Shown: positions 25,190 through 36,173 of the stretch, piece by piece | Layout of the letters: every line of letters starts with the position of its first letter | Position numbering within the stretch: the first letter of the stretch is position 1 | Assembly (NCBI GenBank): GCA_017893485.1 | Contig: CM030361.1 | Location: 139,332,461 to 139,396,460 of the forward strand | Direction of reading: 5' to 3' | Source: Hemerocallis citrina | Lineage: Eukaryota > Streptophyta > Magnoliopsida > Asparagales > Asphodelaceae | DNA: 64,000 nt | Translations under genes and position numbers: made by a program | Notes under the pieces: generated by a model | What the model was told of the DNA's origin: nothing | The model's input: the letters and a program-made list of their open reading frames with translations, nothing else | Databases searched by the model: none

Positions 25190-25426
25190 AACTGGGAGGC
25201 ACCGAGTGAAGTGGTTGCTATTGGGTGATGGGTGACAAATGATCCTGAGGTGGTAGTGCACTGTGTACCCCTTGGGCAAAATGCTTCCAAAGTTTGGGTG
25301 GATGAAGTAAGACAACCTTCAACACCGTTGTTTAGGCGAGGTGGTGGTGTAGATACTCTAGATGAGGTTATGGGACTTGCAATTGCATGGCTGACCGATC
25401 ACATCAAGATGTTGGATGCTACCTAG
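25190..25426 (+). pseudogene. TnpA-like C-terminal remnant of the CACTA element
   Basis: The frame contains NDPEVVVHCVPLGQNASKVW, then RQPSTPLFRRGGGVDTLDEV and GLAIAWLTDHI, resembling the conserved C-terminal block of plant 'transposase Ptta/En/Spm' proteins (V..VPLG...W...P.L.RP...TL.EA.G..IAW). It lies just before the 3' subterminal repeats, as expected for the TnpA-type gene. Fragment only. Confidence 0.6.
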
Positions 25427-25632
25427 GTACATTACTTTCCTTCTAAAAAAATATATAGTGGGATAAACCCTTGAACTTGGTATTTGTTCCAGAAACGCTA
25501 TACATTCTATAGCGTTTGGTCCAAACGCTATAGACTTATTATAGCGGGGCTTTCGATAGCATTTGTAAAATGCAATCGCAGGTCTACTATAGCATTTTAT
25601 GAATGCTATCAAATATCATATTTGTTGTAGTG

Positions 25633-26702
25633 TACATGTTGTTCTTGTCCTTATGTTTTATCTAAACCTAATTCATGGCCTATTTGTCTCATATTGGAAT
25701 CTTTTCTTCCTATTGGATACTACCCAATTAACCCAAACCCGCTTTGACTCTTTATAACCCCCACTAAACACCCTAACCCTAATTACCAAACCCTAATCAT
25801 CTCTCTCTCCGCCTATCAATAGTCACCCTACCCTCTCTCCCGATTTCCCCTTTACTGTACCCCCCCCCCCGTCGCCAGTTGCCCACCTCCTTACCGGCAG
25901 CCCCTTCTCATCTTCGTCCCGATCCCCGTGCTCCCCTTAACACCCCGACACCCTGCTCCTATCCGCTGTCCTCGCCCATCCCCTTCACACCTTATCCCCG
26001 TCCCCGTCTTCTTCTTCGTCTTCTGTTGTTGTCGCTGTGGTCGACCGCTGTCCCTGGCGTCGTCACCGCCCAAACTATCCATGTCCCCGCTTGAGCCCGC
26101 AACACCGCGATCCCCCTCCTGTCGTCGCTGCCATCGATGCCCTGCAGCCTTGCTGCCATGCTGCTATCGTCGCCTTGCTGTGTCATGCCGCTGTCGACCC
26201 CCTTGCTGTCGACGTCTTGCTGTTGCTGTCATGTGTGCGTGTGAGACACGTGCTCCGCTCGTATTTTGATTGGTGTTGATTCTTGCTCTTGCTCGTGTTG
26301 TTCGGTATTGTGTTCGTTGTTCCAGATCCATTCCCGTTATTCTTTCTTCATCTTCATCTTCATCATCATTTTCAGGCAAGTTGCTTGTACGTAATTTTTG
26401 TCATATCGTAAGTAGTCTTGCATGCATTTATTTTTTACCCTCATGATGATCATGTATATCTTATTAGTTGATTCGTTCCTGCATCTCTTGATCATGATTA
26501 TTTCACAGTAGTTGTCACCCGTTGCATAAAAACAAATTAGATTAGAAGGACATCTTGATTGTATGCTTGTTTGTGACACACCGTATGCTATAGATAATTT
26601 GTACTTGGATTCTTGTATGAGTTATCATCTCATTTTAAACTGTTTATACACATGCCATGCTGATTTGAGTAACCTATATACCATGCTTTGTATGACATCT
26701 TA
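25633..26702 (+). other. E3 segment: promoter and leader
   Basis: Continuation of E3 after the CACTA element. TTTATAACCCCC (about 25747) is a TATA candidate, followed by a pyrimidine-rich and then GC-rich leader (25800-26300). Frames in it are Pro/Arg-rich low complexity on both strands and I do not regard them as genes. Element A is inserted at its end. Confidence 0.5.
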
Positions 26703-27276
26703 TGTAATGCCCTGATTTTTCATTTAATGAAAAATTATTTTATTTTGCACGTGGTGTGCACGTGCAATATTTTGGGTTGAATTAAATCTTATAATTATTT
26801 TCATTGTGATGGGTATAAATATTTAAATTTGTACTTTCAAATTATTTTATACAAAAGCCTTCTTTTAAATGGATGAAAAGCCCTTTCTTTTAAAAAGCCT
26901 TTTCTTTTAAAAAGCCCAAAATGTAATTCATTTATTTTATTTTATAATAATTATTTTGGCCCATAAATTAAAGCCCATGGACTATTTTTATACAACTTGT
27001 CATGTAGAATACAATTTAAAGACTATTTTATTTTTATACAAAAATTTAATGTACAACTTTTGGACCTAGTTGCATGCACGTGCATTGCATGTACACGTGC
27101 AAAATGCACTCTAGGCCGGTTGTAGTTCTTTTGGAGGGAAATAAAATTTTGTAATGGTGATCATGGTGTGGTGGTTACTAGGTTGTGGGTAGTTAATGTA
27201 ACTCCTACTTTCATCCTAGCCCTCCATCTTACAACCAACCAATTGATCCTAGCCCTCTATTCTCTTTGATTTTTAG

Positions 27277-27284
27277 TATAAATA
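27277..27284 (+). promoter_or_regulatory. TATA box of element A
   Basis: TATAAATA followed by CTCCCCCCATGG, 575 bp inside the element. B has TATAAATA followed by CCCC at the equivalent place on its minus strand. It would start an RNA running through the tRNA-like modules towards 29997. Confidence 0.6.
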
Positions 27285-28207
27285 CTCCCCCCATGGCTAG
27301 TTATTCTTGTATAAAATTATTCTCTTCCAAATCTATAGTCTAAATTATATTTGTGTGAGTTAAAAGATTGAGTTGTGTGTGGGAGTTGTGCTTGCATTCA
27401 AGAAGGAGAGAAGGCCGGCTATCAAAGGGAAGGAGCTCTGGGTTTTTGGAGTGCTTGGAGGCTTGTGCGCGTGTGTACAAGGAGGAGAAGCATTTCGTTG
27501 CAAGGACATTAGTCTAGGAGGCTGCTAGTAGTGTTTGTTCTCTCCAAATTAAGATGGGTAAAAATTTTTATATTCTAATTAGGGATGCATGCTAGATTAA
27601 ATTGAATGAATGAGGCATGAAAAATATTAATAAAAGTACGCTTTTAATTGGACATTGACCTATGAATTGATTGGAATGTGGGTGTGCAAATTGTATGTGA
27701 TTTGAGTAGTAAAAATCTAAGTTGTATGAATTAATTATAACCATGGTTTGTTAAAGAAGGTCTCATTATCTACACCACAATTATATATACAAAGTTAGTA
27801 GATTGGCAATACTACTTCATGTGAATAAATAGATCGTTTGTGTTAATATGGGCATGAAGAAATTAAAATATAAGTTTGTATGTTGGATAAATGATTAAGG
27901 ACAGAGAATTAATATGAAATTGATTGATAAAGAGATTAGAATGCTAATTGTTAAGAAATGTCGAAAAGAGAAGAAAATGTGGTAAGGATAGTTCATATTT
28001 CGAATTAATGGTATGAAAATATGTTTTAATTGTTAAAAAAATTATTTTTTCATACTGATATGTAAATTAGACAAGAAATAATTAATCTGGAGTTGTACAG
28101 TAATTTTTATGAAAACAAAATGAAATGGGGACTAGTTGAACATCGAAACGTTTTAATAACAGAGAAAATGGTTTTAAAAAGAATTTCGAATTACTACTCG
28201 ACAACCT

Positions 28208-28280
28208 GAGCGCGTAGCTCAATTGGTCGGAGTGCGCGGCCTGTATCTCAGAGGTCACTGGTTCGAATCCCCTCAGTTAC
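28208..28280 (+). other. tRNA-like sequence 1 in element A
   Basis: A-box TAGCTCAATTGG (28215-28226) and B-box GGTTCGAATCC (28260-28270) lie 45 nt apart, as in tRNA genes. The D-stem GCTC/GAGT pairs. The anticodon, T and acceptor stems are only partly paired, so it is a tRNA-derived sequence or Pol III promoter rather than a working tRNA gene. B carries its homologue at the same relative place. Confidence 0.65.
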
Positions 28281-28364
28281 ATACTTTGCATTTTTTTGAG
28301 AAAAAAAAAGATTAAAGTGTGCGGCCGAGAGTATTTATTACTCTCAGCGTCCTTTATACCGTCT

Positions 28365-28435
28365 AGCACCTTGGCCTAGTGGTCTGTGCCTTGGCCGCTG
28401 TTCCTGGGGTGCTGGGTTCAAATCTTGCCATCGGC
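28365..28435 (+). other. tRNA-like sequence 2 in element A
   Basis: A-box TGGCCTAGTGG (28372-28382) and B-box GGTTCAAATCT (28415-28425) are in tRNA-like spacing, about 150 bp downstream of tRNA-like 1. The A-box type resembles tRNAs with a TGGCNNAGTGG D-arm. Stems are imperfect. Element B has the homologous module (TGGCGCAGCGG and GGTTCGAGGCC) in the same order. Confidence 0.6.
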
Positions 28436-29490
28436 AAGATTGAAAATTTTATTTTTTTGAATGTTTCGGTGGCCAAAAAATTATGGAAAAAAAATATGAC
28501 TATTCTTCTAAAAATATATGGGACTTTATAAAAATAATTTGGAAATTATTTGCATGAAATACACTATGATTTGAGACTAAAATGCATAAATAGAACTATG
28601 GTTCTATATGTATACTTTGTGAAAGTTATATCTTGCAAAAAAGAATTTGAAATGAAGGATTAGAAGATTAATGTAGTAAAGGAAGAAATTTTCTTGTTGT
28701 GATGTGAATTGTTCTCATTTGAGAATAGTGTGAAAAATGTGAAATGTGGATATTCGTTAGTGATGTAAATTTCAAAGTGAAAGTGATAATTGATAAAGCA
28801 TATGAATTTCATGTATAGTTATGGACTATTTGAACGAATTAGAAATTTTGATTTGAAAAGAGAATTACTTTTGAGTATGATGACTCAATATGGAAATTTA
28901 TGGGTTGGGAATGTTCATTTTGGAAATTATGAATTGAAAATTGAAACAAAAGGAGTAGCTAAGTCTCCCCTGGCATTTGGAAATAAATGAAATGAAAATT
29001 TGAAATGAAAGACCAAGGTTGGTCATGTTTGAATGAATGAATAAGTCCGGTTTGGTGGAGAGGCTAACTCTAGAGATTTGATTTTTGTTCATGATTTTGA
29101 TAAAAACTAATGATTAGTACATAGTGGAGACGTGATGAAAGTAGGAGAAAAACACGAGTATGAGGGCCATCGGTTTAGCGGTGTGAGAGTGATCCACAGG
29201 CCGCCTGCTTGATGCGTCAAGACATGGCGTGGGCACTACTCCAGAATTATCGTCCCGGTGACGACACTTGTGGGATGTTCGAGTGGCTATGGGTGGTGCC
29301 ATTGTTCCATGGTGGAGGCTGAATTGTCCATAGGTTGCCTGCTCGATGCGTCGTGTCAGTGCGTAGGATTCCCCTCCAGGCTGCCTGGACATGGGCTCGT
29401 AGATCATAGGACATCTAAGATACCTACCGTAGTTACAGTAGTAGATTAAGTCATGGCGAGGGATTGAACCCTACAAAGATGAAGAACGAT

Positions 29491-29541
29491 TAAGGGCTTG
29501 CCCTCGGACCTATGTAGTATGGGATGCATAGAATCCGAACA
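29491..29541 (-). other. Conserved family box in element A
   Basis: On the minus strand this reads GGATTCTATGCATCCCATAC, then TACATAGGTCCGAGGGCAAG and CCCTTA. Near-identical copies are in E2 (5934 and 9133), B (about 53011) and C (about 58571). The surroundings are far more diverged, so this block is the best conserved interior part of the family. Confidence 0.75.
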
Positions 29542-29720
29542 AGTACGCATTAGTGTCATGTAATATAAATAAATGCATTAAGGACTAAGTGCACAATCAC
29601 AACACGACATCAATAGGGTAGTCCTTTTAGTTTGAAATGTGACAAGTTTGTGTTTGCTAAATATGAAAAATTAAGTTATACTATTTCCGGCATAGAGAGG
29701 ATGGCCGTGTATAATGATCC

Positions 29721-29760
29721 TCGGTTGAATAAACTGACGTACCCACAGTCTTATATGCAG
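29721..29760 (-). other. Conserved ACTGTGGG(T/C)ACGTCAGTT hairpin region in element A
   Basis: The minus strand reads AGACTGTGGGTACGTCAGTT followed by a diverged AACCGA arm. In B and in E2 copy 2 the same place is a perfect CGTCAGTT...AACTGACG hairpin, and E1 and C have versions too. It lies about 240 bp from the 3' end of A. Confidence 0.65.
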
Positions 29761-30210
29761 GTAAATGGCTTGATAAAGATTAAAGAGGAACAAATGCTTA
29801 AAGATTACTCAATGTTGTTGTACATTTGTTTCATTGTTGTAAATTTTACTTCTGCTGTGCAATGTAAAGTGTAATACTGATGTAAACTCTGATGTAAAGT
29901 AAAAAGTTTAAATTTCCTTGTAAAATTGTACTAAAGGAAGCGAAAAGATCCTGTAGAACATCTCGAATTCAGTGTATTTGGGATTCGGGGCGTTACATCT
30001 TAGGTTGGATCGTTTGTAATTAAACTATTTGATGAATTGCATATAAGAACTTTTGTTTTTACTGCTGCCCTATTTTTTAGAGTAATTTTGATCCTGTTAA
30101 CATCAGAAAAATAAATAAATTTGTGAACATGATTTTTAGGTTTTATTTTCTAGTTTCCAGAACTTTCGACGGATTCCAATTTTCAATGCATAAGTTATTG
30201 CTGTTTTACT

Positions 30211-30681
30211 TAGCATTGGTATCGGGTCGGGTCCTTCACTACCCGACCCAGACCCGGTCCCCTATAGGTCCAAAAAATGGACCCGGACCCGGATCCGGAC
30301 TCGTGAGGACCGGGTCCGGTTCCAGGTCCGGGTCCTATTAAAATATTCCTACCCGTTCGGGTAGGAGCGGGAGTGTGAGCGGCGAGTTAAGGATTTAGAA
30401 TAGAGGAGAGAAGAAAAAGGCATGAGTTTTGAGTTTGGAAGAGGAAGATTTAGAATTGAGGAGGAAGGATGGGAGGGATGAGGATAGAATATTTATTTTT
30501 ATGTTGATTTTATTGGTTTTTTTCAACGGGTCCGGGTCGGGTCTCTTTTGAGTGGACCCGGACCCGGACCCAAAAGTACAATGGGTCCCATTTTGGACTC
30601 GGACCCGGACCCAGATAGGCCGGGTCGGTTCCGGTCCAATCCCGGGTCCGTTTCGGGTTTCGGGTATTTATACCTATGCTA
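30211..30681. mobile_element. hAT-type MITE, 471 bp
   Basis: The termini TAGCATTGGTAT and (reverse strand) TAGCATAGGTAT form a short TIR. They are flanked by a perfect 8-bp target duplication GTTTTACT (30203-30210 and 30682-30689), the hAT hallmark. Subterminal parts are packed with ACCCGGACCC and GGGTCCGGGT repeats in both orientations. No transposase ORF, so non-autonomous. Confidence 0.9.
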
Positions 30682-30689
30682 GTTTTACT

Positions 30690-32757
30690 GCAGTCATATC
30701 GTAAATTTCAGATTCTGAATTATATGATTTCTGTATGAATTATTGATTTAAAACTGATGTTAAAATAAGAATTTAAACTTTATATTTTTCTGGGTATGTT
30801 TAGACATTACTGGGATCAATCCTAATTTTTGTGGAATTATTTAATGAATTTGTATCTCATTCCATGCTTATAAAACCAATCGATATATTTCCAAACTGCA
30901 TGCTGTTCAGTAAAGAATTACGTTTTCAACGTGATTCTATTCATTTTTGATGAAAACTTTGTGAATATAAATTGTAGCCTGATTTATCTATTTTATTACC
31001 CTTTTGACGGATCTGAATTTCGAACTGTATTTTGTGAATTATCTATGTTTTGGTACTGTTGTGTCTAAACGTTCAGAATTGAAATTTTGTTGCATTACTC
31101 GGTTTTCCCAATTACATTGACTATACTATCTGTAATATAATTTCATGATATTTTATATGTTGAGACTAGATATGCGAGGAAATCATCCAGATTTTTCTCA
31201 GATTTAATTATGATGTTTTAAAACCTTTTTCATGCTTATGAACAAGATTTTGCATTTTCTGGCTGAACATAAGTTTTGTATTAAACGTTGTTTTAGACCC
31301 TATTACTATGGCTGATGTATGACTTGTATATATGCAATGGATTCGGCAGAAAGTCTAGTTTCTAGATTTTCTAACGGATCTAGATTTGCAGTTTTGTAGC
31401 AACAGGAATCTCAGATTTGGTGCAGTAGTGTTTTGTTGTCCGGAACTGAAAGTTTCGTTGTTTTGACTGTTATAAGTTGTTTTGGACACCCGTTTGTGTT
31501 TCCTATTCATCTTAGACTTTTCCTTTGTTCTTACCATGTCTTTAGCCCTGTTTTTGTTCATTCACACTTGTTTAATAATAATGAAAACTAATCAAGCCAA
31601 GGTTTTAAGGGAAAGATCTAGTAGCCGAGAATATAGAAATGTGTATTCTGACGGGAACTCGTTTCTCCACTATTTACTGTGGTACCCACTGTTTTTCTCT
31701 GGATGCATGAGGGCATGATCCATGACACAGTTACTGTTTGTTATTACTGTTACTGTTATTGTTTGTCTGAATATACGGCCTTATAGGTTCCACTACGAAA
31801 TCTTAAAACGAAACTGTTTGATGTAGTAACCATGTGGTATAATTTGGGACGCATGAAGTTCTACCTAGATAGTAATGAACAACAGACACAAGAACAATTG
31901 TTTCACTGTCACATCCTGTTACTGTTACTGTTGACCCTTACTGTTACTGTTGACTTCACTATTACTGTTACTATTACTGTTATACTCTTTACTGTTTACA
32001 CACTGTTTACTATTATCCGTAGACTGTCATCCTTTGTTTCTTTTCCTCCATGTCAATACTTCCTATTTTTGTATTATTTTTTCCCTTTCCTTTTCCTGCT
32101 TGTACTACTTGCGGCCCAGAACTTGCAACTAATGGGCATCATGTTTTCCTGTCTTCCTATTTTCCTTGTAATTGTCATATGAGCAGGTTTTGGTGATCGC
32201 TTGCTTACTGGAGTTGGTGAGAAAAAGTTTTGAGCTGCGCATTGGACAATTTTGCATAATGTTTTGTTTTGAACTATCATATTCATATTTCTGTATTGAG
32301 ACTTGTATTTGGGCTTATAGTCCCGAATATTGTTTTGTTTCAGATCTCGTACTTGTTTGGAATATTCATTATCGTTGCAAATAAATACTGTTGATTTATA
32401 ATTGTTTATGCATGCTTGGTTGAGTATATTGCTATATTTACTGTTGTGCTGAGTCAAGTAGATCCGTACAGCTTATGGATGGTGAAAACTATCTGCTAGG
32501 CTTAGTCACGTACTGTATTCCGTATTCCTTTTGGGAAGCAAAGCGTGAAAACATGGCATAAACAAAATTTTGTGCACATGCACTAGTTTTGGCCAACCAT
32601 CATTTGGATGGGGGGAATGGAGGGTTTTGATTTTTTAAATTAGAATCTAGGGATTTTGATGAGACTCAAAACACTTGAGTGTTTGAGAAACCCTAAGAGG
32701 CAATACCATTCTCACATTCCACCTCCCCTCCCCTCCAATGCATGTTTTCCTCACCCT

Positions 32758-32815
<58 letters not shown>

Positions 32816-32986
32816 ATCAGGCCAAACCCTCCCCCTCACTCCATTTAAACTCTCCTACAAACCCTAGCTCCACTATCTCATTTCCACTCTAACTCACACT
32901 ATTTTCTTCATTCGAATATCCTTCTAAGACACTTTAGTTGTTGTTTTGGGAGCAAGAAGAGCAAGAAGGAGTCAAGAGGAGCCAAG
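30690..32986 (+). other. E3 interior, non-coding
   Basis: No gene seen. 31720-32000 contains a degenerate TTACTGTTACTG simple repeat. 32501-32548 (CTTAGTCACG ... TTTTGGGAAGC ... GCGTGA) matches, on the opposite strand, the end of the nested element at 60530 in C, so another family member probably ends here. 32560-32620 resembles the U3 sequence of A (TTTTGTGCACATGCACTAG). 32830-32890 is a leader-like pyrimidine-rich stretch. Confidence 0.5.
32758..32814. repeat. (CT)n microsatellite, about 57 bp
   Basis: Uninterrupted CT dinucleotides in the pyrimidine-rich leader of E3, a common position for such tracts near plant transcription starts. Confidence 0.95.
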
Positions 32987-33134
32987 GAGAAGGAGAGTAG
33001 GAGCAAGAAGTACTAGCAAGGAGGATCAAGAACAAGGAGGCCAAACTTGGAGAGTACATTTCTACAAACAAAATGTGGGTGTTTCTAAACCTTTATGGTG
33101 TTTAAATTTTTGTGGTGAAATCTTGATGTGATCT
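32987..33134. repeat. 148-bp direct duplication, left copy, abutting the Athila-like 5' LTR
   Basis: Runs from GAGAAGGAGAGTAGG to GTGATCT and is repeated at 39425-39572, immediately after the 3' LTR, with only two substitutions that I can see. The two copies flank the retrotransposon exactly as a target-site duplication would, but are 148 bp rather than 5 bp. Confidence 0.85.
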
Positions 33135-34730
33135 TGATGAACACAATATTATTCACATTTAGGAGCAATAATCTTAATGCAATTAGACATTTTAAAGCTC
33201 TATATGTGATATTTAACTCTTATTTTCTCTTTTCCATAGGAAACAGCCTAAAACAGAGAAACGAAGCGGATTCAGGATGTTAAGGATGATACACAGGAAA
33301 TTGCAGATCATCAGTCGACTGGTCCATTACAACAGGCGACTGCCCAGAGAAGTTGTTTGTCAACAGCCGACTTGGATGATCAACTATAAAATCTTCAGAA
33401 GTCTCGACACAGTCGACTGGTTCGAAGACAAGTCGACTGGTAGGCGGCAGAGTTAAAAAATAAGATATTTGAAGATTCGTCCAAATCTAATCCAAATCAG
33501 AACAGAAAAGGAAGAATAGAAGAAAAGAGAAAGAAATAATACACAGAGCAACGAGGGAGGAAATAAATTAAAGAAAAGGACTTTTCTATAAAAAGAAAAG
33601 TGCAAACCCTAATTCTCTAGCCGTGTTCTATAAATACCAACCAAGAAGCATTATTCGGGGAACTCTTGGACGCATCCTGAATCACCGAATCACAGAGTTC
33701 CAGAGTCATCAACAAGAAGCACTTTATCAGCATCAAAGAAGAAGAAAAGAGAGAAAAGTACTAAGAAAAGAACGGCCGGTCGACTGTGTGACAGCCAGCC
33801 GACCTATCTGACCGAACTACATCAGTTTATTCCTTCTCTTTCTATTTCTTTTATGTTGCTCATGTATTTGAACTTGTTGATTAATAAAAGTATTCTTATG
33901 TGGAACTAATTTCATAGTTGGGTAGATTGAAGCCGTAGTTATGTAGTGCTATATTCTTCTGAGTTCTTCTATTTTACTTATTGATTGAATCTGATTGAAT
34001 TGATATAGATCTATGGTAATCAAACTTGTTCTCAAAGTTCTGAGAGCAGTCGACTGAGGTGACAGCCATTCGACTGACATACAGAACTTGAGAATATCAA
34101 GTTTGCATACCATCTATCTGAATCTGTTATATGAGCATATTGAGACGACCCGTATCTCGTGCCCGTAACCTGTAACAAGGGAATCTTTAGGGGTTCTTGG
34201 TTCAATCAACTTAAGGGATCTAGATCTGATACCAATTCCTAGAACCTTGAGTGTTTGTTCGTTTCCACTGACCTTATATTTTCTTTAAGTACAACTTAGT
34301 AGATACCATGCTAAATACTTAAGGGAAGAAACGAATTAGAGTAGATACCATGCCTAATTCTTGGCTTAGGAAAACAATACTTTAAGGAGTAGATACCATG
34401 CCCTTGAAGGGAACAAACATGAGTAATAAGAAGAAGTTCAGAAGGTAACTTAGCATTATTGACTATTGGTGGAGATCTAAACCCAACTACTTCATAAATA
34501 TTTGTGATTCAGCATTTCTTAATTTAGTTTTAATCTTTTTATTTCTTTTCAACCTTTAGAACAACTCTTTATGATTCTTATTCTTTTTATTGGTTGGTAA
34601 GTTAAAGTCTACAATCTCTGTGGGATCGACCCTTGCTATTGCTACGCTTCTATAAACGATTCGTGCACTTGCGAGGTTTTTAATTTGTGTCTAGTTTTAT
34701 CTATTTATTTAGGTAGCTAGACCAACAACA
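33135..34730 (+). repeat. 5' LTR of the Athila-like element
   Basis: TGATGAACACAATATT...ACCAACAACA. CTATAAATACC at about 33626 is a TATA candidate. CAGTCGACTG-type motifs occur at 33312, 33410, 33431, 33778 and 34047, with variants at 33335 and 34069. AGTAGATACCATGC is repeated three times (about 34290-34400). Confidence 0.9.
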
Positions 34731-34736
34731 AGTTTT

Positions 34737-34754
34737 TGGCGCCGTTGCCGGGGA
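34737..34754 (+). promoter_or_regulatory. Primer-binding site (tRNA-Asp type)
   Basis: TGGCGCCGTTGCCGGGGA begins six bases after the 5' LTR end. It is the minus-strand primer site usual for Athila-like Ty3/gypsy elements. Confidence 0.9.
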
Positions 34755-34929
34755 TTGTTTAGTATTTTAACTTACAAATCAGTAAAATTTTTTCTTTTTA
34801 TTTTATTTTATTTCTTCTTTTTCTTTTCTAACATTTTCTTTTAGTTTACTTTCTGCACAAACAGAGTCAGACCAGTCGACTGTCTCCAAGGACCAGTCGA
34901 CTGTACAGCGAAGAATTCCAAAAGCAACA

Positions 34930-35640
34930 ATGGGTGAAAGAATATTGAATCGAGTACCAATGCAAGACAAATTCATTCCAAAGAATATTGAGCAACCGTC
35001 TTGCATAGCTTTTCAACCCAAAGTCACAGGAAACATGCATTTATCACCTCAATTACTTAGCATGGTTCCCCACTTCAATGGTAGACTATATGAAGATCCG
35101 CACCTACATCTGCAAGACTTCTTTGATCTTTGCAGGACACAAAGCATCCAAGGGCTTACCCCCGAACAAATCAGGTTAATCTTGTTTCCTTTTTCTTTAA
35201 AACTTAATGCTAAGTTGTGGTATAATTCTTTGGAACCAGGATCAATTCAATCATGGGAGCAATTGGCAACAAAATTCTTGAAAGAGTTCTTTCCAGCCCA
35301 GAAAACCAGACAACTAAAAAGGGAGATTCTACTTTTCCAACAAAAAGATGGCGATTTGTTTTTCGAGGCATGGAAGGACTTTAAAAACAAGCTTTTCAAG
35401 TGTCCTACGCACAACATACCCAAGGATGATCAGGTACAAGCATTTTATGAGGGTTTAAATTACACTAACAAAGCAATTGTAGATGCAGGTTGCAATGGAA
35501 TGTTGATGAGGAAGACTGCTGAGGAGGCCATAGAGTTATTTGAAGAACTCAGCGAGAACTCACAACAATCTCAACAAGGAGAGGTTTTTCGAAAAAACAG
35601 GGAGTATACAAAATTTCTCATAATAATAACATGCAATTAG
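34930..35640 (+). CDS. gag: Gag polyprotein, N-terminal part, of the Athila-like element
   Basis: A 236-residue open frame starting ATG after a 180-bp leader. Gag forms the virus-like particle that packages element RNA. The retrotransposon gag domain spans about residues 50-170: MVPHFNGRLYEDPHLHLQDF, LFPFSLKLNAKLWYNSLEPG, SIQSWEQLATKFLKEFFPAQ and FFEAWKDFKNKLFKCPTHNI. The end is frameshifted: after FRKNREYTKF the natural continuation is in the next frame (35631 onward). The frame is uninterrupted, consistent with the young LTRs. The leader contains two CAGTCGACTG palindromes (34873 and 34894). Confidence 0.9.
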   Translation: MGERILNRVPMQDKFIPKNIEQPSCIAFQPKVTGNMHLSPQLLSMVPHFNGRLYEDPHLHLQDFFDLCRTQSIQGLTPEQIRLILFPFSLKLNAKLWYNSLEPGSIQSWEQLATKFLKEFFPAQKTRQLKREILLFQQKDGDLFFEAWKDFKNKLFKCPTHNIPKDDQVQAFYEGLNYTNKAIVDAGCNGMLMRKTAEEAIELFEELSENSQQSQQGEVFRKNREYTKFLIIITCN

Positions 35641-36098
35641 AAATGGAAACCATGAACAAAAAGTTTGATATGCTTGTAAATTCAACGTTGGGTGGCGTAA
35701 AAAACCAACCAAAAGAAATTTGTGCAAATTGTTTTCAATCTAACCATACAACTAATTCATGTCCCATGTTTTCTTTCGCAGATCAGGAGCACACAAACTA
35801 CGAAGAACAAGGAATGTACCCGCCCCAGAACAATTTTTTTTCAAACACGTATAACCCAGGGTGGCAAAACCATCAAGGCAATCAATTCACACCAGGGCAT
35901 ACGCAGCAATTCCAGGGTGGGAATGGGTATGAGGAGCCAGCACTAGAACAAAAGAAGTTGGATTTCGAATCCACCATTCTTCAATTACTCCAACAGCAAA
36001 CAAGCAATCAACAAAGACAAGCCATTCAAAAATTGGAATTTCAAATTGGTCAAATTGCTACGGAGTTAAGTGAAAGAAAGGCAGGAGAATTTCCATGA
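35631..36098 (+). CDS. gag: Gag C-terminal part with zinc knuckle
   Basis: Open frame of 155 residues continuing gag after a frameshift around 35600-35640. CANCFQSNHTTNSC is a perfect CX2CX4HX4C zinc knuckle (residues about 31-44), the nucleocapsid RNA-binding motif. A Gln/Asn-rich tail with ILQLLQQQTSNQQRQAIQKL (coiled-coil-like) and GQIATELSERKAGEFP follows; Athila gags commonly end with this kind of block. Its stop at 36096 separates it from the pol remnant. Confidence 0.8.
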   Translation: MQLEMETMNKKFDMLVNSTLGGVKNQPKEICANCFQSNHTTNSCPMFSFADQEHTNYEEQGMYPPQNNFFSNTYNPGWQNHQGNQFTPGHTQQFQGGNGYEEPALEQKKLDFESTILQLLQQQTSNQQRQAIQKLEFQIGQIATELSERKAGEFP

Positions 36099-36173
36099 CA
36101 AACCATACCTAACCCTAGAGGACAAGAACAGCTCCAATCAAGGACAACACTAGAGGAAGAGATTGAGTTTAAA

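Larger units (their letters stand above)
19226..25632 (+). mobile_element. CACTA (EnSpm) DNA transposon
   Basis: Begins CACTACAACATATAGGGC and ends TATTTGTTGTAGTG, the CACTA terminal inverted repeat, flanked by a perfect 3-bp duplication TAC (19223-19225 and 25633-25635). Subterminal regions contain repeated TATAGCATTT and AAACGCTAT motifs (19250-19410 and 25490-25615), the usual transposase-binding subterminal repeats. Inside, in plus orientation, are a decayed Tnp2 transposase and a second-ORF remnant. The GC-rich segment 19500-19895 ends in a GT splice-like site after a short frame, and 21775-21840 is exon-like; these could be the element's own leader or captured host exons. 19896-23580 otherwise shows only intron-like sequence. 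Confidence 0.9.
26703..29997 (+). mobile_element. Element A: 3.3-kb TG...CA non-coding element with two tRNA-like modules
   Basis: Starts TGTAATGCCCTGATTTTTC and ends GATTCGGGGCGTTACA. It is flanked by a perfect 5-bp duplication TCTTA (26698-26702 and 29998-30002), the signature of LTR-type integration. It is homologous to element B (52553-55904) over its whole length in the opposite orientation. The U3-like part has ACGTGCA-rich sequence, a TATA box at 27277-27284 and a leader. The middle holds two tRNA-like sequences (28208-28280 and 28365-28435). The 3' part has a tandem-like GC-richer segment (29140-29400), the conserved box (29491-29541) and the hairpin region (29721-29760). No gag, pol, PBS or transposase is present. 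Best read as a solo LTR or an unclassified non-coding element. Confidence 0.85.

Noticed and set aside
25860..26290. Pro/Arg/Cys-rich overlapping ORFs on both strands
   Set aside because: GC-rich leader of E3; open on both strands because of composition, with no recognisable protein.
28204..28278. A functional tRNA gene in element A
   Set aside because: Although A- and B-boxes are good, the anticodon stem and loop and T-stem are poorly paired and position 33 is not T, so I call it tRNA-like.
34930..36098. Host gene with a zinc knuckle
   Set aside because: The position between a PBS and pol remnant inside paired LTRs and the gag domain order identify it as retrotransposon gag.
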